45,619 nt of DNA from CAJBIL01 sp044359525 (GTDB lineage: Bacteria; Pseudomonadota; Gammaproteobacteria; Burkholderiales; Rhodocyclaceae), in assembly GCA_044359525.1 (NCBI GenBank), contig JBIKLY010000016.1, forward strand, positions 1 to 45,619. The letters run 5' to 3'. Position numbers and translations under genes: made by a program. Each line of letters begins with the position of its first letter. Positions within the stretch are counted from its first letter, which is position 1. The notes below the pieces were generated by a model. That model made no database searches. It saw nothing but the letters and a program-made list of their open reading frames with translations, and was not told where the DNA came from. Of this stretch, positions 23,174 to 33,000 are shown piece by piece.

Positions 23174-24271
23174 ATGCAAACCGCAACCGTCAACTTCGAC
23201 AAATTCAATCAACTGCAGGACGACGCCTGCCACGAGCGCATCCGCGCCGCCCGCGCACGCCTCGGCAAGAAAGCCGTGTTGCTTTGTCACCACTACCAGC
23301 GCGCCGACGTCTACCAGTACGCCGACATCACAGGTGACTCGCTGAAACTCTCGCGCCTCGCCTCGCAAACCGACGCCGAATACATCGTCTTCTGCGGCGT
23401 GCACTTTATGGCCGAGGTCGCCGACATCATGTCCGGCCCGCAGCAGATCGCCATCCTGCCCGACCTCGCGGCCGGCTGCTCAATGGCCGACATGGCCAAT
23501 CTGGCCAAGGTCGAACGCTGCTGGCGCGAGTTGAACAGCGTGCTGAACGCTGACGAACAGGTCACCCCGGTCACCTACATCAATTCGGCCGCCGACCTCA
23601 AAGCCTTCTGCGGCGAACGCGGCGGCATCGTGTGCACCTCGTCGAACGCGGGCACGATTGCCAAGTGGGCGTTCGAACGGCGCGAAAAAATCCTCTTCTT
23701 CCCCGACCAGCATCTCGGCCGCTGGACCGGTGCACAAATGGGCATCGCGCTCGACGAAATGATGGTCTGGGACCCCGATCTCGAACTCGGCGGCCTGACG
23801 CCGGAACAAATCCGCAAAGCGAAACTATTGCTCTGGAAGGGCCACTGCTCGGTGCACCAGATGTTCCAACCGGCGCACATCCTCAAGTTCCGCAACCAGC
23901 ACCCGGACGGTCTGGTCATCTCGCATCCTGAATGCAGCTACGAAGTTTGCCGGCAGTCGGACTACGTCGGCTCGACCGAGCATATCGTGCGCACGATCAA
24001 GGACGCTGCGCCGAACACCCACTGGCTGGTCGGCACCGAACTCAATCTGGTCAACCGCCTCGCAGAAGAGGTCAAGCAAGAAGGCAAGACCGTCCAGTTC
24101 ATGGCGCCGACCGTCTGCATGTGCTCGACGATGCAACGTATCGACCCGCAGCATCTGGCGTGGACGCTGGAAAATCTGGCCGACGGCAACATCGTCAACC
24201 AGATCAAAGTACCCGAACACGAAGCCGTGCTCGCCAAGCTGGCGCTCGAAAGGATGCTCGCGGTATCCTGA
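23174..24271 (+). CDS. nadA: Quinolinate synthase A
   Basis: Encodes 365 aa. NadA condenses iminoaspartate with dihydroxyacetone phosphate to quinolinate in NAD synthesis. Visible are the substrate region LLCHHYQRADVYQYADITGD, VFCGVHFMAE and the three cysteine sites that hold the 4Fe-4S cluster, in AAGCSMADM, SHPECSYEVC and APTVCMCSTM. It is slightly longer than the E. coli enzyme (347 aa). No nadB or nadC is near. The stop is 5 bases before the next start, so it may be co-transcribed with the phosphoesterase and clsB. Confidence 0.95.
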   Translation: MQTATVNFDKFNQLQDDACHERIRAARARLGKKAVLLCHHYQRADVYQYADITGDSLKLSRLASQTDAEYIVFCGVHFMAEVADIMSGPQQIAILPDLAAGCSMADMANLAKVERCWRELNSVLNADEQVTPVTYINSAADLKAFCGERGGIVCTSSNAGTIAKWAFERREKILFFPDQHLGRWTGAQMGIALDEMMVWDPDLELGGLTPEQIRKAKLLLWKGHCSVHQMFQPAHILKFRNQHPDGLVISHPECSYEVCRQSDYVGSTEHIVRTIKDAAPNTHWLVGTELNLVNRLAEEVKQEGKTVQFMAPTVCMCSTMQRIDPQHLAWTLENLADGNIVNQIKVPEHEAVLAKLALERMLAVS

Positions 24272-24276
24272 GCAGC

Positions 24277-25059
24277 ATGAGCACACCTACGCTGCACATC
24301 ACCACCTACAACATCCACAAGGGCTTCTCGCACTTCAACCGGCACATGATGGTGCACGAGTTGCGCGAGCGCTTGCGCACGCTGGGGCCGGATATCGTTT
24401 TTCTGCAGGAGGTGCAGGGCCTGCATCTGGCGCATGCGGAAAACCACCACAACTGGCCGGCAGGATCGCAGCACGAGTTTCTCGCTGAGGATGTCTGGCA
24501 AGCCGCTGCCTACGGGCGGAACGTGATCTATGACCACGGGCACCATGGCAACGCCATCCTCTCGCGCTTTCCGATACAAAACTCGCACAATCAGGATGTC
24601 ACGCATCTCCAGTTCGAGCGCCGTGGCATGTTGCACTGCACGGTGGAAATACCTGGTTCTATGCAGACGGTCCATTGCGTCTGCGTGCACCTGTCGCTGT
24701 TCGGGCGCTCGCGGCGCCTGCAAATGGCCTCGCTGGCCAGCTACCTCGAGGAGATCGCCGAGCCCGATGCGCCACTGATCATTGCCGGTGATTTCAACGA
24801 CTGGCGCAATCGCGCCGACAACCTGCTCTCCGAGCGTCTCGGCATGACCGAAGTATTCGGTGGCATCGGCGGTGGCGGCGGCGCACCGGGGCGCAGCTTT
24901 CCATCCGGCCTGCCGCTCTTCCGCCTCGACCGCATTTACGTGCGCGGCTTCGAGGTCGAGCGCGCCGAGGTGCATTTTGGCGCGCCGTGGTCAAAAATTT
25001 CCGACCACGCCGCGCTTTCGGCACATTTGCTGCGCACTGGCACTGACCATGGCCGCTGA
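24277..25059 (+). CDS. Endonuclease/exonuclease/phosphatase family protein, YbhP-like
   Basis: Encodes 260 aa from ATG 24277. The metal-dependent phosphoesterase fold is complete: TYNIHKGF, the metal-binding glutamate in VFLQEVQG, VCVHLSLFGRSRRLQ, GDFNDWRNR and the final SDHAALSAH. It overlaps clsB by 11 bases. In E. coli the homologue ybhP also precedes clsB (ybhO), so a function tied to phospholipid metabolism is likely, although the substrate is not established. No signal peptide is seen, so it is probably cytoplasmic. Confidence 0.85.
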   Translation: MSTPTLHITTYNIHKGFSHFNRHMMVHELRERLRTLGPDIVFLQEVQGLHLAHAENHHNWPAGSQHEFLAEDVWQAAAYGRNVIYDHGHHGNAILSRFPIQNSHNQDVTHLQFERRGMLHCTVEIPGSMQTVHCVCVHLSLFGRSRRLQMASLASYLEEIAEPDAPLIIAGDFNDWRNRADNLLSERLGMTEVFGGIGGGGGAPGRSFPSGLPLFRLDRIYVRGFEVERAEVHFGAPWSKISDHAALSAHLLRTGTDHGR

Positions 25060-26209
25060 TTTTCTGCCCGGCAATCAACTAACGCTGCTCAATAGCGGGG
25101 CCGAATATTTTCCGGCCTTGATTGCAGCAATCAACGAAGCGCGGCAGGAAGTACATCTCGAAAGCTACATCTTCGAGAATGACAGTACCGGCCGGGCCGT
25201 CACCGGGGCACTGATCGCGGCAGCGCGCCGCAACATCACCGTACGCATCCTGGTCGACGGTTTTGGCGCACCGGCATTTGCCGACACGCTGATGCCCGCG
25301 ATGACAGAGGCCGGTGTCATGACGATGATTTACCGCCCCGACATCGCCCGTTTCCAGCTACGCCGGCACCGGCTACGCCGCCTGCACCGAAAGCTGGCTG
25401 TTATCGACGGAAAAATCGCCTTTGTCGGCGGCATCAATATCATCGACGACTGCAATACACCGCATCAGACGCCGCCACGTTATGACTACGCGGTGCGGAT
25501 TAAAGGACCGCTGCTCGTACCGATCCGGCACGCCATGCAGCGGCTTTGGGAAAGCGTTGCCTGGGTCAATCTGAAACGTCGCTACCGGATCACAAAAAGC
25601 GCCTTGCCTGACCCGTCACCGTGTGGCCAACAGGCCGCAGCCTTTCTCGTACGGGACAACCTCCTGCATCGACGGGATATCGAAGAGGCCTACCTGTCAG
25701 CAATTGCCGATGCGCGTAAAAACATCCTGATCGCCAACGCCTATTTCCTGCCCGGCCGCCGTTTCCGGCGCGCGCTGAGCGATGCGGCGCAGCGTGGTGT
25801 GCAGGTGACCATTCTGCTGCAGGGACGCATCGAATACCGCCTGCTCCACTACGCCACACAAGCACTTTACGGAAAGTTGCTGAGCACCGGCATCCATATT
25901 TTCGAATACCACCGGAGTTTCCTGCACGCCAAGGTCGCGGTCATTGACACGCATTGGGCGACCGTCGGCTCATCCAACATTGACCCCTTCAGCCTGCTGC
26001 TGGCCAAGGAAGCAAATATCGTTGTTCTCGACCGTGAATTTGCGGCCGGACTGCGTACCAGCCTTGAGCAGGCGATGCATGCGGGTGCGCATGAGTTGCT
26101 GCACGATCGCTGGAAAGAGCGGCCGTGGCACGCGCGCCTGCTGCGTTGGGCGAGCTACTACCTTGTTCGCATCGCAATCGGCATCTCGGGCTACGGCGGC
26201 AAACACTGA
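25049..26209 (+). CDS. clsB: Cardiolipin synthase B
   Basis: Encodes 386 aa. ATG 25049 overlaps the previous gene by 11 bases and gives the family-type start; longer upstream options lie inside that gene. Two phospholipase-D HKD motifs are intact: HRKLAVIDGKIAFVGG and HAKVAVIDTHWATVGSSN. The enzyme joins phosphatidylglycerol and a second phospholipid to form cardiolipin at the inner membrane. The C-terminal hydrophobic stretch LRWASYYLVRIAIGI may help membrane binding. It ends convergent with gluQ and overlaps it by 19 bases. The ybhP-clsB order supports ClsB over ClsA. Confidence 0.9.
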   Translation: MAADFLPGNQLTLLNSGAEYFPALIAAINEARQEVHLESYIFENDSTGRAVTGALIAAARRNITVRILVDGFGAPAFADTLMPAMTEAGVMTMIYRPDIARFQLRRHRLRRLHRKLAVIDGKIAFVGGINIIDDCNTPHQTPPRYDYAVRIKGPLLVPIRHAMQRLWESVAWVNLKRRYRITKSALPDPSPCGQQAAAFLVRDNLLHRRDIEEAYLSAIADARKNILIANAYFLPGRRFRRALSDAAQRGVQVTILLQGRIEYRLLHYATQALYGKLLSTGIHIFEYHRSFLHAKVAVIDTHWATVGSSNIDPFSLLLAKEANIVVLDREFAAGLRTSLEQAMHAGAHELLHDRWKERPWHARLLRWASYYLVRIAIGISGYGGKH

Positions 26210-27150
26210 CCGGGAAAGATTCCGCGCACCGCCGGAACCTTGGCGACTGACCAGACGGAAATCGCCCAGGGCCAGAATTCGGCAAGCGGTGCAGTACGCA
26301 ATGCGGCAGGTACCGGGTGTCCGAGAAAATCAAGAACCTCGGCCAGCACGCGACTGCCGCGCGTCGCATCGACGGCCGCAGCCTGAGTCTGCTTCGATAG
26401 TTTTTCACCGGCCGCATTGGTCGCCACCGGCAAGTGCGCGTAGCTCGGTACCGGCGCGCCAAGGCGCTGCTGCAGCCACATCTGGCGCGGCGTTGAATCA
26501 AGCAGATCAGCACCACGCACAACCGCAGTCACGCCCTGCGCCGCATCATCAAGAACAACCGCCAACTGATAGGCATATTGCCCGTCGGCTCGCAGCAGGA
26601 TGAAGTCGCCGAGTTCATGCGCCAGGTTTTGGCGCTGCATGCCTTGCACCCGATCCTCAAAACACAACTCACGATCCGGCACGCGCAGTCGCCAGGAGCG
26701 TGCCGCACAGCCTTCCGGCAAACCGGCCCGGCACGTTCCGGGATAGGCCACCCCACCATCAACCGAAATTTGCGTTGCCGCGTCGGCAATCTCTCGACGG
26801 GAACAAGCACAGGGATAAACCTCGCCATCAAGCTGCAGACGGACCAGCGCGGCGTGATAGAGATCGAGACGCCGACTCTGCACCAGCACCGCGCCGTCCC
26901 ACTCGAAACCAAAGGCCTCAAGCGTACGCAATATCCCGTCCGCAGCGCCGGGCACGGTTCGCGGCTCATCCACATCTTCGATACGCAACAGCCACGTACC
27001 GGCATGGGCGCGGGCATCGAGATAGCTGCCGACGGCCGCGACCAGCGAGCCAAAGTGCAGGGGCCCGGTCGGCGACGGCGCAAAGCGGCCGCAGTAAGCA
27101 CCGTCAGCAGATTGATTGCTTCGCGCAGATTCGCTCATTGATTCCTTCAA
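26191..27150 (-). CDS. gluQ: Glutamyl-Q tRNA(Asp) synthetase
   Basis: Encodes 319 aa (ATG 27138 is an alternative start). It resembles the catalytic half of glutamyl-tRNA synthetase without the anticodon domain and attaches glutamate to queuosine in tRNA-Asp. Visible are GRFAPSPTGPLHFGSLVAAV (HIGH-type motif), LLRIEDVDEPRTVPGA, the zinc-binding CACSRREI and GTCRAGLP pieces, and AAGEKLSKQTQ (KMSKS-type). The 3' ends of gluQ and clsB overlap by 19 bases on opposite strands. The upstream gap of 139 bases is shared with the divergent diguanylate cyclase gene. Confidence 0.92.
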   Translation of the reverse strand: MKESMSESARSNQSADGAYCGRFAPSPTGPLHFGSLVAAVGSYLDARAHAGTWLLRIEDVDEPRTVPGAADGILRTLEAFGFEWDGAVLVQSRRLDLYHAALVRLQLDGEVYPCACSRREIADAATQISVDGGVAYPGTCRAGLPEGCAARSWRLRVPDRELCFEDRVQGMQRQNLAHELGDFILLRADGQYAYQLAVVLDDAAQGVTAVVRGADLLDSTPRQMWLQQRLGAPVPSYAHLPVATNAAGEKLSKQTQAAAVDATRGSRVLAEVLDFLGHPVPAALRTAPLAEFWPWAISVWSVAKVPAVRGIFPGQCLPP

Positions 27151-27289
27151 GTCGAGAAATGGCAGGCCGTTTGTTCCCGGCAGGTTTGCATTGTAATCGC
27201 AGATTTCCGGGGCATCTATTCAAAGCGCCACGCAAAGGTCATAATGCCCGGCTGCTTAAAAACAATGACAAAACAAAGGGCAAGGCAAA

Positions 27290-29197
27290 ATGAGCCATAC
27301 CTTGGAACAGGTATCGACAGCACCCGTCGCAATGACGCAGGCGGCGCTGTTTCGTACGCGTGTCGGCTGTCTGCATCATCTTGCTTCGGTCGCTCACCGT
27401 GCCAGCGTGTCGGTCGCAACCGGCGCCCTGCTGCTTGCCCTGTGGCTATACGAACTGGTCCCCCAGCCCCTGCTCGGCGGCTGGCTGCTGGCCATGCTCG
27501 GCCTCGCGGCGCTGCGCCTGCTTTTTGTCCGCAGCTTCGCCCGCCATTTCGACGAAAACCGGGAATCGCAAGTGGCCCTGTGGGAACAGGGATACGCCAT
27601 CCTGACCGGCATCACCGGACTGGTCTGGGGGCTATCCGTCTGGCTCCCGATGAACGACCCGGAGCACAACAATCTGTTCGCTCTCACCGTCATACTTTTT
27701 TGCGTCCTGCTGGTCAGCAGCAGCACACTGGTTGCCAGTCGCAGGACTTTTGCCGGTTTCGCGATCATGCTGTCGCTGCCCTTGATTGCCCGCCTGATCA
27801 CACTCGATGACCGACAGATGTTTCTGATCGGCCTTGGCGTGGTCGCCATGAGCGCCATTGTCATTTCAGCGTTTCGCATGCACCACGATACGCTGATTGC
27901 CGCGCTGAACAGCCGGCACCAAAGCGAACATCTCCTGCAGCAGCAGCGTGTCATTTTCGAATCAGTCGGTGAGGGCATCGTTTTCCTGCAACCGAAACCA
28001 CGCTACGTCGCCGAGTGCAATCGCCGGTTTGCCGAGTTGCTCGGCTACCCGCTTGAGGCGATGCCCGGCATGGCGCCCTGGTGCTGGCACGCTGATCGCA
28101 CCCATTGGAAAAAACTGGTTGCCGAGTCACTGCCGATCATTGCCAGCGGGCGACCCTATCACGGGGAAATGCAACTGCAACGTGCGGACGCTTCGTTGTT
28201 CTGGGGAGAAGTCACCGGCATGGCGGTTGATGCCAACAACCTGAGTGCGGGGACCGTCTGGATTGTTTCCGACATCTCCGAAAAACGCGCCGCACGGGCA
28301 GCACTGCGCGTCAGTGAAGAACGTTTCCGCGACCTGGTGCGCCTGTCGTCCGACCTCTACTGGGAGCAGGACGAAAATTTCCGCTTCACGCACTTTGACG
28401 GCCAGGACGGCATCATGCACAACATGCCGACCATTCAGTCAATCGGCCGTACCCGCTGGGAGATCATCGGCCTGCATAGTGTTCCGGAGTGGCGCTGGAA
28501 CGAGCATATCGCTACGCTTGAACGACACGAATCCTTCCGTGATTTCATTTACCAGCTGGCAACGCCGGAGGGGGAGGCGCACTGGTACAGCATCAACGGC
28601 AACCCGATGTTTGACGCCGACAGAAAATTTGTCGGCTACCACGGCACCGCCAGCGATATCACCTCACGGATCGAATCGGAAGCCCGCTTCCGGCACCTGG
28701 CCTACCACGACCCGCTGACCCAGCTTCCCAACCGCCGCCTGCTCGAAGACCGGCTCGAACACGCTATTCGCAGTGCGCATCGCAACGGGCATCAACTGGC
28801 CCTCCTGCTGATTGATCTCGACAAGTTCAAGCCGATCAACGACCAGCACGGGCACGCCTGCGGCGACCGGGTACTGGAGGCGGTCGCCGGTCGGCTGCGC
28901 AGCTGCGTGCGCGATACCGACACCGTGGCCCGCCTCGGTGGTGATGAATTCGTCGTCCTGCTATCGACCATCGAGGCGACCGAAGACGCACTCGCTGTGG
29001 CCGAAAAAATCCATGCCTGCATTACCGAACCGATCACCGTCAGCGAACAACATCACCAAGTATCCACCAGTATCGGCATCAGTCTCTATCCGGCGCACGG
29101 TGACAACGTCGGCGCCCTCCTGCATCGTGCCGACGACGCGATGTATCGCAGCAAGCAAAGCGGTGGCGAAACAACGCGGCTCTACGAAAGCGTTTGA
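27290..29197 (+). CDS. Membrane diguanylate cyclase with PAS domains
   Basis: Encodes 635 aa. About six membrane helices (residues 40-190) form an N-terminal sensor that I cannot assign to a named family. Two PAS domains follow (about 215-330 and 345-460, with QRVIFESVGEGIVFLQPKPR and ERFRDLVRLSSDLYWEQDEN). The C-terminal GGDEF domain (about 465-630) has HDPLTQLPNRRLLEDRL, LLLIDLDKFKPINDQHGHAC and an intact RLGGDEFVVLLS. An RxxD sequence (RDTD) five residues before GGDEF could be a product-inhibition site. There is no EAL domain, so it should make cyclic-di-GMP. It is monocistronic as far as can be seen. Confidence 0.92.
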   Translation: MSHTLEQVSTAPVAMTQAALFRTRVGCLHHLASVAHRASVSVATGALLLALWLYELVPQPLLGGWLLAMLGLAALRLLFVRSFARHFDENRESQVALWEQGYAILTGITGLVWGLSVWLPMNDPEHNNLFALTVILFCVLLVSSSTLVASRRTFAGFAIMLSLPLIARLITLDDRQMFLIGLGVVAMSAIVISAFRMHHDTLIAALNSRHQSEHLLQQQRVIFESVGEGIVFLQPKPRYVAECNRRFAELLGYPLEAMPGMAPWCWHADRTHWKKLVAESLPIIASGRPYHGEMQLQRADASLFWGEVTGMAVDANNLSAGTVWIVSDISEKRAARAALRVSEERFRDLVRLSSDLYWEQDENFRFTHFDGQDGIMHNMPTIQSIGRTRWEIIGLHSVPEWRWNEHIATLERHESFRDFIYQLATPEGEAHWYSINGNPMFDADRKFVGYHGTASDITSRIESEARFRHLAYHDPLTQLPNRRLLEDRLEHAIRSAHRNGHQLALLLIDLDKFKPINDQHGHACGDRVLEAVAGRLRSCVRDTDTVARLGGDEFVVLLSTIEATEDALAVAEKIHACITEPITVSEQHHQVSTSIGISLYPAHGDNVGALLHRADDAMYRSKQSGGETTRLYESV

Positions 29198-29220
29198 CGA
29201 ACTGAAATTTCGTCAAACGC
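29190..29220. terminator. Stem-loop between convergent genes
   Basis: A perfect 12-bp inverted repeat GCGTTTGACGAA/TTCGTCAAACGC with a 7-base loop starts within the last codons of the diguanylate cyclase gene and includes its stop. There is no T-run, so it is a less certain terminator for the cyclase gene and for rsmJ, which ends at 29228. Confidence 0.45.
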
Positions 29221-29227
29221 GGAGGAC

Positions 29228-30037
29228 CTACCCGGCCTTCCCTTTCAAGGATTTTTTCGGGTAGATATCAAAACGGCTGGCCTTGCCCTCAAGCACATAG
29301 CCCGGCGGATCACCAACAATGCACGGCGCCTTGCGCGGACGTTTGACCACCACCCGGTGCGTCGCCAGCGCCAGCGCTGCTTCGAGCAAAGCCGGCGCGT
29401 CTTCATCATCGCCAACGAACGGGCGAAACAGGCGCATTTCCTTTTTCACCGAGGCGCTTTTATCGCGATGCGGAAACATCGGATCAAGGTAAATCACCTG
29501 TGGCGGCTCGCCTGCCCAAGCGTGCAGCAAGTCGATCGCATTGCCGCGCAGTAGCTGCATACGCGCCACAATCGGCGCCACTTCCGGGTCGATCTGCGCA
29601 CGCTGCAAACCGTCTTCAAGCAGGGCGGCAATCAACGGCTGGCGTTCAATCAACGTCACCATGCAGCCTAGCTGCGCCAGCACAAAGGCATCGCGCCCCA
29701 GCCCCGCCGTCGCATCGAGCACGACCGGACGCACGCCGGACTGCACGCCGACCGCCTTGGCGATCATCTGCCCGGCACCGCCGCCAAACAAACGCCGATG
29801 CGCCAACGCCCCCGCAACAAAATCCACCCGCACCGGCCCCGGCGCCTGCGGGCCGAACTCGAGCAGTTGCAAACCTTCTGCCCCCAACTGCAAGGCAAAC
29901 TCGGTGTCACCGTTCTGCGGCAACTGCAGACGCTCGGCCCACGCAGCAGCAGCGAGCGCAAAAGCCGGCTCCAGCGCTTCGACGCGGACGCGGACGCGGA
30001 CTGCGGCCTTCGACCCATTCTCATCTAAACCATCCAT
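29228..30037 (-). CDS. rsmJ: 16S rRNA (guanine1516-N2)-methyltransferase
   Basis: Encodes 269 aa. The S-adenosylmethionine site is VVLDATAGLGRDAFVLAQLG with the acidic end of strand 2 at MVTLIERQP, and the catalytic-type VIYLDPMFPHRDKSASVKKE is characteristic of RsmJ/YhiQ. The C-terminal KRPRKAPCIV fits the family. The start overlaps the end of hsdR by 13 bases. The N-terminus contains VRVRVRVE, coded by a short GCGGAC repeat at 29984-30002, and is of doubtful conservation; the real start could be somewhat downstream. It is a core gene now attached to a restriction operon. Confidence 0.85.
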   Translation of the reverse strand: MDGLDENGSKAAVRVRVRVEALEPAFALAAAAWAERLQLPQNGDTEFALQLGAEGLQLLEFGPQAPGPVRVDFVAGALAHRRLFGGGAGQMIAKAVGVQSGVRPVVLDATAGLGRDAFVLAQLGCMVTLIERQPLIAALLEDGLQRAQIDPEVAPIVARMQLLRGNAIDLLHAWAGEPPQVIYLDPMFPHRDKSASVKKEMRLFRPFVGDDEDAPALLEAALALATHRVVVKRPRKAPCIVGDPPGYVLEGKASRFDIYPKKSLKGKAG

Positions 30038-33000
30038 GCTTCGCCCAGCGATTGCGCCTGCTGTAACACCAGTTCAACCGCCGCGTCCTGTAGATCCGGC
30101 GGGTACTTGTACTTGCGCAGAATGCGTTTGACCATCAGACGCAGTTTGGCGCGCACGCTTTCGCGTTGCGACCAGTCAACGCTCAGATTCTGGCGCAGGC
30201 TCTCGGTCAGTTCATGCGCGATTTTCTTCAGTTTTTCGTCGGACAGTTCACGCACCGCCGATTCGTTATCCGCCAGCGCATCGTAGAAGCGGATTTCGTC
30301 CTCGGAGAGGCCGAGCTCTTCGCCACGCTCGGCGACGGCGCGGAACTTCTTCGCCATCGCGATCAACTCCTCGATCACCTGTGCCGTTTCGATGGCGCGG
30401 TTCTGGTAGCGCTTGACCACATCACCGAGCAGATCGGAAAATTTCCGCGCCTGCACCACGTTGCCGGCAAAGCGCGACTTGATTTCGCCTTCAAGCAAAC
30501 GCTCCAGCAATTCCACCGCCAGATTACGCTCGGGCAGGTTGCGCACTTCGGCGAGGAAGGCGTCATCAAGGATGCCGATGTTCGGCTTGTCGAGGCCCAC
30601 CGCATCGAAAATATCAACGACTTCCTCGGACACCACCGCCGAGCTGATAATCTGGCGGATCGCCATTTCACGCGCCTCGTCGGTCTTTTTCTGCTGCGTC
30701 AGTTCGCGCTTGGTGAGGATGATCTTGACCGCCTGGAAGAAGGCAACTTCCTCACGCACCGCTTTCGCCGCATCAAGCGTACAGCACAGCGTAAACGCCT
30801 TGCTCATCGCCAGCGCCGTATCGGCAAAGCGCTTCTTGCCATCCTTCTGCCCGAGAACATGGTTGGCGGCGCCGGCCAGCAGTCGGTGGCCGCTGCTCAG
30901 AAAACCGCTGTAGTCAAAGCCGTGCAGCATCCCACGCAGTACGTCGAGTTTTTCTTCCAGCACCGCATAGGCTTCGGCGGCATCAACCGTCGGACGGCCA
31001 CGCCCGTTGCTCGCCGTGTATTCCTTCAGCGCGCTCTTCAGTTCATTGGCGATACCGATGTAGTCCACCACCAATCCGCCCTGCTTATCCTTAAACACCC
31101 GATTAACGCGGGCGATGGCCTGCATCAGGTTGTGGCTCTTCATCGGCTTATCGACATAGAGCGTATGCACGCAGGGCGCGTCAAAGCCTGTCAGCCACAT
31201 ATCACGCACGATCACCAGCCGTAACGGGTCTGTAGCGTCCTTGAAGCGCTTCTCCAACCGTTTCTTCACCTGCGCGCTATAGATGTGCGGGCGAAGCAAC
31301 GCCTTGTCGCTCGCCGAGCCGGTCATCACAATCTTGATGGCGCCCTTTTCCGGGTCGCTGTCATGCCAATCCGGACGCAGGTCAATAATCTCGTTGTACA
31401 GATGCACGCAAATCTCGCGGCTCATAGCGACGATCATCGCCTTGCCGGTCTGTGCCTTGTTGCGTTCCTCGAAGTGCGCGACCAGATCGGCGGCGACACT
31501 GGCGATGCGCGGTTCAGCGCCAACGATCTTTTCTAGTGCGGCCCAGCGGCTTTTGAGCTTGGCTTGCTGGCTGTCTTCCTCATCCTCGGCCAGTTCATCG
31601 ACCTCGGCATCGATCTGCGGCAGTTCCTCATCTTTGAGTGACAACTTGGCGAGGCGCGATTCAAAGTAGATGGCCACCGTCGCGCCGTCTTCCTTGGCCT
31701 GCTGCATGTCGTAGACGTGGATGTAATCTCCGAACACGGCGCGGGTGTCGCGGTCTTCGCTCGACACCGGCGTGCCGGTGAAAGCCACAAAGGTCGCGTT
31801 GGGCAACGCATCGCGCAGATGCTGGGCGTAGCCGACCTGATAGCTTGAGGTCGGTTCAGCGGCGATCAGCGCATGTGGATCGTTGGCACTCGTTTTAGAC
31901 GCCCGGACTGGCTTCAGCTTCGCTTCAAAACCATACTGCGTGCGGTGCGCCTCGTCGGCGATGACCACGATGTTGTGCCGGTCAGAGAGAACAGGAAAGG
32001 CATCTTCATCCTCGCCCGGCATAAATTTCTGAATGGTCGCAAACACAATGCCGCCCGATGGCCGGTTACCCAGCTTGGCGCGCAAGTCCTGCCGGGTGCC
32101 GGCCTGCACCGGCTGCTCACGCAACAAATCCTGCGCCAGCGAAAACACGCCGAACAACTGCCCGTCGAGGTCGTTGCGGTCGGTAATCACCACGATGGTC
32201 GGGTTCTCCATCGCCGCTTCCTGCATCACCCGGGCGGCAAAGCAGGTCATCGTGATGCTCTTGCCGCTGCCCTGCGTATGCCACACCACGCCGCCTTTTT
32301 GGCTACCGCCGGGGCGGGAGGCCGTCACCACTTGATTGATCGCCGCACGCACCGCGTGGAACTGGTGATAGCCGGCAATCTTCTTGACCAGCCCGCCGTC
32401 ATCCTCAAACAGCACAAAAAAACGCAGGTAATCGAGCAGGTAGGCCGGCGCCAACACCCCACGAATCAGTGTTTCCAACTCGTTGAACTGGCCGAGCGGG
32501 TCGAGCGTTACGCCATCAATCGTACGCCACTGCATGAAGCGCTCACTATCGCTGGATAGCGCACCCAGACGTGCTTCGCTGCCATCCGAGATAATCAGCA
32601 GTTCGTTGTACTGGAACACATCGGCGATCTGTTCCTTATAGGTCTGTATCTGGTCGTAGGCTTTCCAGATGTCGGCGTTTTCGTCGGCCGGGTTCTTCAG
32701 CTCCAGCAGCACCAGCGGCAGGCCATTGACGAACAGGAGTATGTCCGGGCGGCGCGTATGGTGCGCGCCCTTGATCGAAAACTGGTTGATCGCCAGCCAT
32801 TCGTTGTTTTCGGGTTCAGCCCAGTCGATCAGCCGAACGAAATCACCGCGTGTTTCGCCGTCCTGCTGGTACTGCACCGGTACGCCGGTGACCAGCAGCT
32901 TGTGAAAATAGCGATTGGCCGAGAGCTGCGCCGGAATGCCGAGATCGAGAACCTGCCGCAACGCGTCTTCGCGCGCGGGCGCCGGGATGGCTGGATTCAG

